A stretch of 64,000 nucleotides of DNA from Allantophomopsis cytisporea. Taxonomy: Eukaryota > Ascomycota > Leotiomycetes > Phacidiales > Phacidiaceae. A model generated the notes under the pieces. That model saw only the letters and a list, made by a program, of their open reading frames with translations, did no database searches and had not been told where the DNA came from. Shown here one piece after another: positions 57,257-64,000 of this stretch (its first letter is position 1; every line of letters starts with the position of its first letter). A program made the position numbers and the translations under genes. The stretch covers positions 806,001-870,000 of the forward strand of contig CP103028.1 in NCBI GenBank assembly GCA_024752435.1, given 5' to 3'.

Positions 57257-59961
57257 ATGCCTATTGCCGCTGCCACCCCTCTACCAGCTGCGACCGCCGC
57301 ACCACAAGCACGAAAATCAACGCTCGCCCCGGAGAAGAAGTACAAATGCCAGTTCTGCAATAGAGCTTTCAGTCGAAGTGAACATCGTAGTCGTCACGAG
57401 AGATCTCGTAAGTGGCCAAATCCCTTCCGTTCCCCATCCCACGGATTGCGCTCGTCCGGACATAGTGAGCCGCGCAAGCGAAAACTCCGAATGGCCCTCG
57501 CGCAAACTCTCACAGATCCTCTGATCATGGGAGACTTTTTGGTGTGATATACCTCTTCATTCATCAAAGCTAATTGATGCTCGTCGCCAAAACAGATACA
57601 AAGGAACGTCCTTTCAAGTGTCTCAAATGTCGAAGCACCTTTGTGCGCCGCGATCTCCTTCTCCGGCATGACAGAACCGTACACGCCAAGGATGGAGGAA
57701 TCCCCCTGCATAGCGATGTAAAGCGTCGTAAACCCCAGGGGAACAAATCTTCTATCGCCATCGATACCTCAACCCTCGAACAGATTGAAGCCAGTAGTGA
57801 TGGTATGGTCGACCTCGAGACCGCCGCCATGCTGATGACAGACTTGCACCACAAGGCGACAGCCGCGATGCGCAACGCAGGTGTTGGACCATTTGAGAAT
57901 GGACCTGGAATGGCCTTCTCGCATAATGGTGCTTCGCTCATGGAGCCATCCGTCACATACCCCAGTGGAGCCATCTCTCTTCCGCAGGTGCAGTGGGATC
58001 AGTTCATGCCGCAATCCGTCACGGAGCCAAAAGCCCACTCCATCACCTCGAGTACTTCGGGGTCCCAGGACTCGCATGGTTCCTTCACCAGTACCAGCAC
58101 TATACATCCCCATCCCAACCAGCTCCCACCGATTGTGGGCCAGTCCTCGGTCGATGGTCTTGTGCCCGGTCTGCGATCAATGATCGGCTCGATACCGGCT
58201 TCCGGCACGGCAACGCCTGGGTACTCACCTTACCAGTTCCACGGACAATCACCCATCGATCAGCGAAAGTCACCGACCGCACCAGCGCAGACTTCGACGC
58301 CAAAGGCACCACAAGTCCTCAACGATGACGAGCGAAACATCCTCCTGGATAACATCCGCAGCAATGATAGCGAGCGCGCAATCCCGGAAGGCTTCCGTCT
58401 CCCCAGTTTGGCTTCGCTGAACCGGTATCTCTCGACATACTTCGGTCTGTTCCATCATCACCTTCCATTCCTACACCCATCTTCCTTCCAGCCTACCCAG
58501 GCGTCGTCGCCGTTGCTTCTCGCCGTGCTGTCGATTGGAGCACTGTATGCCTTTGATCAAGATCAGGCTTACGCTCTCCACATTGGATCGAAGGTTTTGG
58601 TCAACCAATTCCTGCAAAACAAGGAGAACTTCAGCTCTCGAAAGTGTCCGTTGTGGACTATGCAGAGTTCATTGCTCAACATGGTCTTTGCAAGCTGGAG
58701 CGGTGATCCCAAGGGTCTCGAATGGGCTTGTTCCATCAAGAGTTTGCTCGCCAACATGGTTGCCGGTAACCGCTACGAACTCAAGCTTCGCACGGAAGCC
58801 AGAGACGGTGCCCAGCCAACTCGAGCTGAATGGGTGGAGGACGAAGGTTGCCGACGTACTTACTACGCTGTTTACATTTTCTTCGGGCTTCTGACACTGA
58901 CCTACAACCACACACCGGCGATTGGTTTCAATGAGTTCGAGGACCTGCAATTACCATCGACGGAAGCCATGTGGAACCTGGATATCGCAGATGAGGCTGC
59001 TTGGCGCCAACATCTTAGTGCTTCGCCGGTGGTGTCTTTCATGGAAGCACACGACAATCTCTTCCAGGGCGAGCCTCTTCGATACAGCGCTTTCGCTACT
59101 CGCGTCATGATCAACGCCCTCTTCTTGGAGGTCTGGTACCACAAACGCAGTCCCGAAGCCCTACAAGATGTGGTGACCGAGTACAAGCTGAGATTGGCAT
59201 TGGAGACCTGGCAGACATCCCTCGATCAGTGTGAGCCTGAGGCTGTAGCCGTACCCCTCAGTGCACCCCACAAGGGACACCCACTTATCTTCAACGCCCT
59301 TGCTATGTTCCGCAATGCTCGCGCCCGTCTCGAAGTCGATCTCAAGTCCATTCAAGAAGCTCTTCGATACCACGATTCATACGAAGTAGCCGCAGCAATG
59401 TCGAACGCGCGCAACAAGGTCAAGCGATCCAGCGAGATGATCAAGGTCATTCAAGAATGCTTCAACTGCATTGAGACAGCTGCTCTTCAAGGCATACGAT
59501 GGGTTGCCCGCACATCTGCCACCAACTGGAGTATTGAACATCCTTTGTGCGGCCTGGACCTTATGGTCATCCTCAGTCTCTGGCTCTATCGTCTGGAACA
59601 TGACGAAGAACCAGCCACCGAGGAGGAACTGGCCATGTACAACAAGGTTAGAAGTCTCTTTGATGATGACTGCGTCGACGTCTACGATGCCAAACTTAGC
59701 TCTACTGTTGCCAGAATCTGGGGTGGTATGCTTGACGAGGTTGTTGTCTGGGGGTAAGTCGTTCATTCCTTTGCTTCCTATACTCCTCTTTCAAGCCTTA
59801 TACTAACAATTTGCAGAATTACGAAGCTCATGGGCGAATCCTTCAAACTGCACTCCCAAGCTCTCGTCGGCTACGAAGATGATCTCGAAGGCTCCTCCAA
59901 CGTCTCAACACCCTCCATGATCTCGCAGGGTGTCGACGACGCTGAAGATAGCGTCTACTAA
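57257..59961 (+). CDS. C2H2 zinc-finger transcription factor with fungal_trans domain (Adr1/Klf1/AmdX-like)
   Basis: Model: 57257-57407, 57596-59753, 59817-59961; 817 aa. Finger 1: C31, C34, H47, H51 (CQFCNRAFSRSEHRSRH). Finger 2: C59, C62, H75, H80 (CLKCRSTFVRRDLLLRH). The first intron splits the H51 codon, and the spliced linker HTKERPFKC is a standard finger linker, which confirms the junction. The middle is Ser/Pro/Thr-rich, likely the activation or regulatory part. Residues about 330-650 resemble the fungal transcription-factor regulatory domain (PSLASLNRYLSTYFGLFHHH, LPFLHPSSFQ, EDEGCRRTYYAVYIFFGLLT). The tandem RRDLLxRH finger type is shared with Adr1, Rsf2/Tda9 and AmdX. These act in the nucleus on carbon- or nitrogen-source genes; the target here is unknown. 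The long repeat-rich upstream region and uORFs suggest complex control. Confidence 0.9.
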
Positions 59962-62900
59962 ACCCCCTCTGCTCGCTCAACCCGACATACATAACGATGC
60001 TCACGATTACTTTCACCTCCGATTTCTCTTCGAAACACCCTCTATATACAGCACACTTTTGATACCTCTCCTCATTCCTCATTATCTCCTCTCTGTATTT
60101 CATACTTGGCGTCTCTTATTTCCTCCAAAATCGGCATTAGGGGGGTTTCAACCTCACCCTCCAGACCGAACCCACGCACCCGATCTATCGTCCTTTAATC
60201 GTCCCGATGGCTGGCTATCGATGTTCTTCCTTTTCTGGATGGCAGATGGCGTGTGGGTGCGGGTGCGTTGTGTTGCACTTACATTTCTTCATGATTTCCT
60301 AACCCGAACTTTTGTTTCCTTGATTCGAAATCTCCTATCCTTTCGTCGCATTTCCTGGCCATGAGAGATGGAGCGGGTGTTTAATATGAGAGAAGAAAAA
60401 CATACCCGGATTACTCCACCTCTTTTTTCCTTTTGCTGTTTCTTTTTTTTTCTTTTTTCCCTGCGATTTTGTGCTTATTTGTTTTTGGTATGGAATTTGC
60501 TTTTGAGCTTGGGCTCTGGAAATGGGCTAAGCTCTTATTTTTATTTTATTTTGATACCTTGTTCGCATATACATTAGTTCGCATCTCCTTTTTCGTTCTT
60601 ATCTTTTTGGAGTTGCAATTGTACCTTGTTTCACGCTTTTTTGTTCGTTTGCCTTGTGTTTGCGTTTTAATGTCCTGCGTGCTCGCTCGGGGAGCCATTG
60701 GGTTTGGGATCGGATTTTGGCTTGGCTGGCTAACAAACGCAAATTGTATGAAATGGGGGGAACTTTTTCTTTTTCTTCTTTCTTCCCGAGGGGGCGCCTT
60801 TTCAAGGGAAGGAAAGGGGGAAAGGGGATTCGGCCCTTCTTTTTCTTCTTCTCGATTTGAGGCATTTTCTTGCGGATTTTTGCTGGTGGGCTGGAACTGG
60901 ACTTGAATTTTGGATATTTGGAAATTGATTTTTTTTAGGTTGGGGTTGTGTGCTTGTATTACTAGGTGTTTTCTTCCACTCTCCGTTTCTTTGTTTTGTT
61001 TGTTTCCTATTGCTTTTTTCTGTTTTTATTGTTAATCATACTTGTATTGTTTGCGTGCGTGTGTTCCTTGTGCTTTGTGCTTGGTTTTGTTGTGTTGGCT
61101 GCTGGTTGTTGGATTTAATGAAGAGGTTGACTACTCTACTTTTTGTGCTGTGCTGTGCTGTTCTTGTGATTTGTGATTGTGATTTGTGTGATGTGATGTG
61201 GTTTGATATAATCTGATTCATCTCATGTTTGATGATACTGTTGTAGTAAGAAAGGTGATCGTAAATAAAGTTGCGTGGAGGGATTCATCGTCCTGCCTAT
61301 GCTCTATATATCGATTCCTGTTTGATATCGTGGAATACAAGGGTACATTTGACTCTTAATGTCAACGAGCTGGTCGAGCGCGTTTAGTAGTGAGCAATGC
61401 TCATTGGATCTGTACCAGGACGAGTCTCGATGGACAAGCACTTCCCTTCCCTCCATCTCCATCTCCATCTCTCAATCTCAGCAATCTCAGTAGTATCTAA
61501 ACCTACTAATCCTGTCGTTTGAGAGGGTGAGGGGGCGTGAGGATTGGATTGCAGATGGGATTTGTTGACTGCTGAGGATGAGCAGTTTTGTTAGCCGGCT
61601 TTGTTTGCAGATGGAGGTTGGATTTGGGAGTTGATGAGGATGGGACTTGAATGTGGTTGATTGGTTGATCTCTGGGTGATCGTGGCGGTCTGTACAGGAA
61701 TTTGAATGGGCACTCGAGAAGTTCATTGCAAGTGTTGTTCGGTATTGATGTGAAGATGATTTGAGTATGGGTTAGAATTTAAGAGTGTTTTTATGCTTAT
61801 ATATTATTATTATTCTTTCGTGCAGACTTGTTCTATGCACGTAGAGTGCAGATGTCAAGAGCTGGGAGGCAGCGTCACTTTTATCGTGTTCTGTCATTTT
61901 ATATAGGAATATTTCGTGTCTTTGAGATAGCGTGAGGTTAGAGCATTAAATATGTGCACAGCCTTTTGTTTGTATGGTGATTGAGTTGATGATTATTTCC
62001 ACTCCGTTATAAGTATGTTCATTGTTAGTATTCTGGACTGATGGTTTTTATCATATTAGTGCCCTTTAATCAGAATTAATCCGACAGTCATATGGCTCAA
62101 TTATACTTTGATTTCAAACTGTGAACACTTAGAATCAGAGAGACTTAATAGCAGGTGAGTGTTGCTATCTAAAAATAAGATTTGTCCATCGAACATATAA
62201 TTCTTACGTTTCGTAAAAGTCATGCCACCCTGTAAATGACAAATTCATGGAAACTTCTCCAAATATCCACTCTACTTCACTAGATAGCCAAAGTTCAACT
62301 CACACCAAATAGTCTCTCTGTCGCTTGGCCTTGCAAAAGTCGTATTGAATACTTTATGACTAGCATATACTTGCATAAAATGGTGAGACAAGTGCAAATA
62401 AGCTTAAGCCGAGTAGCATATTTTACGTCGGTGAATACTTAGTCAGATAGCCGAATCCATCGAAGAACAGGTAGTTATCTTACTGGATACAAGCTTTGGA
62501 AAGAGCCTAGTTGAGATTAAAAGAAACATAAAAGTGACTTGACTTTTGTGGAGTCGTCTTGCGAGATCTGGACTCATCCTCCCCATCTTTCAACCATCAC
62601 TCTTGCTCATAGGGAGTCAAAGTCAAAATCAAATGAGTTGAACGGCGCGAACTGAATGTTTCTGAAGATATGTGTATGATGATTAACGAGAACTCATATG
62701 TTGCTCCACTTCCCCATCGATTCTCCGACGTCCGACAAATACTTCAGCTGAGGAAATAAATTGCCATTTCTTGGCTGTGTAGGTTTATGGCTTTGTCCGA
62801 TATCACGTGCTAGAATATTCATGATGATTGTTGTCGTCTCTCTGCTTGATGGACCTACCGAAAGATGCGTAGATAACGAGAACCTCATGTCATTTCCCTC

Positions 62901-63906
62901 GAAATCCATTACGGGATCTGTCTCCTTTGTTCTTTTCTCTACGCTTTTTGAACACATAGCCGCTCTAACTTGGCCCACCGTAGAGGTATTGCAAGGTAGA
63001 GACATCATTCAATTTAATTGCTAGAGGTACAAAATGATTGTACATACGAAAATAGTACATTATGTGAGAAAAAGCAACGGAAACTTATGTCCAGCATCGC
63101 CTGAAGCACAAATTCTCTCTGCTTACATTCCCCAATTTTTCCGAATCTCATATCGTATTTGAGTACTTTAATGCTTCGATACGTTAATTTTTGTTGAATT
63201 GACGACGGAATTTTTGGTATCCATACTTGAGAATCCTCATCAAAGGAACTCACGTAAAGATAAAGTATATAATTCGCATATAGTATCCATATTAGTCCGT
63301 AGCTATCCATTCAGCAAGCCTCTAGCAAACTTGACAAAGACAAAGTTCAGAAGTCGATTTAGCACGTGCTGCTTGAGTCGTACGACAATAGGCTCTCCGA
63401 CCGGCAATGTTAATTGTCCATGTTCTACAATCCACTGTGTACTCTCACTTATGCGGCGTATACGGAGTTCTGCATTTCAATCCTATAAAAGCCTTAACAG
63501 CCAAGAGCTATCGACGAGGATCAAGACAGGTCTTATCTATACATAAACATATACAAATGTTGGAGGCGTGATGAATACTCTTGAAGGAGCAAATGTTGCA
63601 AGGGGAGATGTAAGGATGGCATCCCTTAGCAGCCATTCGCATCCTCAGGAATTACTCTAGTGCTGACTACATCTGCACGCCTCAGCCTTGCACCCTCCCA
63701 CCCCAAAGCAACGGGCACAAAGCACAATAGCATGGCCAATATATACCTGTCATGCCTTTCTGACTTGTTCAACACCACAAAGTACGGAGAAATCCCCCAA
63801 ATCATAATCACTTAAGTTGTCAATGGTGCAGTCTGGACAGCATAGCCTTCCTCTACACAGTTAACTCTCAATCAACCTTCCTGCTTTGTCTAAATTTCCT
63901 CCAATC
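59962..63906. other. 3' region of the zinc-finger gene and intergenic DNA
   Basis: 59.96-61.2 kb is T-rich and probably includes a long 3' UTR. From about 61.3 to 63.9 kb no frame looks coding. A CATCTC run lies near 61450. No RNA gene or mobile element seen. Confidence 0.4.
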
Positions 63907-64000
63907 ATGCCAGATTTCTCCATGATTGGGGTTCACGGTGGGGTCTTCGACGACAAAGAAGCCCGTTGCTATGCATGGACATGGAACGACTTGGCACGCT
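63907..64000 (+). CDS. Possible gene start, cut by window edge
   Basis: A CT-rich leader (TTTCCTCCAATC) precedes an ATG, and the frame stays open for 31 codons to the end (MPDFSMIGVHGGVFDDKEAR). Too short to recognise. The leader style matches the other genes here. Confidence 0.3.
   Translation, partial: MPDFSMIGVHGGVFDDKEARCYAWTWNDLAR

Noticed and set aside
1..64000. tRNA, rRNA or CRISPR-like features
   Set aside because: I looked for GTTCGAATC-type T-loops and for spaced direct repeats. The few T-loop-like strings (for example near 21545) lie inside coding sequence without a cloverleaf, and the tandem arrays have no unique spacers.

Overview
The window is a stretch of nuclear chromosome from a filamentous ascomycete. 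Genes are spliced by short introns of about 48-126 nt with GT-AG ends and CTAAC/CTGAC-like branch points. Gene content is typical of Pezizomycotina: large-subunit catalase, GH16 cell-wall enzyme, Rds1-type ferritin-like protein, SH3-RasGEF and a C2H2/fungal_trans regulator. A BTB relic interrupted by stops but not frameshifts suggests repeat-induced point mutation (RIP). Gene style and the long simple-repeat-rich intergenic DNA suggest Leotiomycetes (Botrytis/Sclerotinia type). That placement is inference, not proof.

Layout. 1-1686 (-): N-terminal part of an FMP27/Hobbit lipid-transfer protein, cut by the window edge. 3447-4340 (-): small four-exon Tim17-like membrane protein, divergent from 4893-6984 (+), an eIF4B/Tif3 translation factor whose best gene model contains a 3-nt micro-exon. 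7.0-9.87 kb: AT-rich DNA with a stop-riddled BTB pseudogene. 9868-11154 (-): BTB-like protein. 11815-12997 (-): GH16 enzyme. 14741-17069 (-): 742-residue catalase. 19295-21893 (-): Mil1/YFL034W-like alpha/beta hydrolase, divergent from 22441-27904 (+), the rRNA-processing factor Rrp5. 28.4-30.3 kb: a relic zone with a truncated BTB gene related to the 8-kb pseudogene, a frameshifted unknown relic and an 11-bp minisatellite. 30578-31513 (+): Rds1-like secreted protein. 32233-33083 (+): ASXH-domain protein. 36543-40498 (-): Cdc25-type RasGEF with an SH3 and a WW-like domain.

40499-57256 is a nearly 17-kb interval without a convincing large gene. It is crowded with micro- and minisatellites and leads to a C2H2/fungal_trans transcription factor at 57257-59961 (+), whose presumed leader carries uORFs. 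A possible new gene begins at 63907 and leaves the window.

The genes do not form one metabolic cluster. Two divergent pairs (Tim17-like/Tif3 and Mil1-like/Rrp5) share roughly 550-bp promoters. Two of the four partners serve protein synthesis (Tif3, Rrp5). The RasGEF and the zinc-finger factor are regulatory genes flanking the gene desert. The most notable observations are the Tif3 3-nt exon, the matched degraded and truncated BTB paralogs, and the repeat-rich desert with a recurring TACTGCGTA motif. All exon junctions were read by eye from splice consensus, frame and family resemblance; no alignment or transcript was available.
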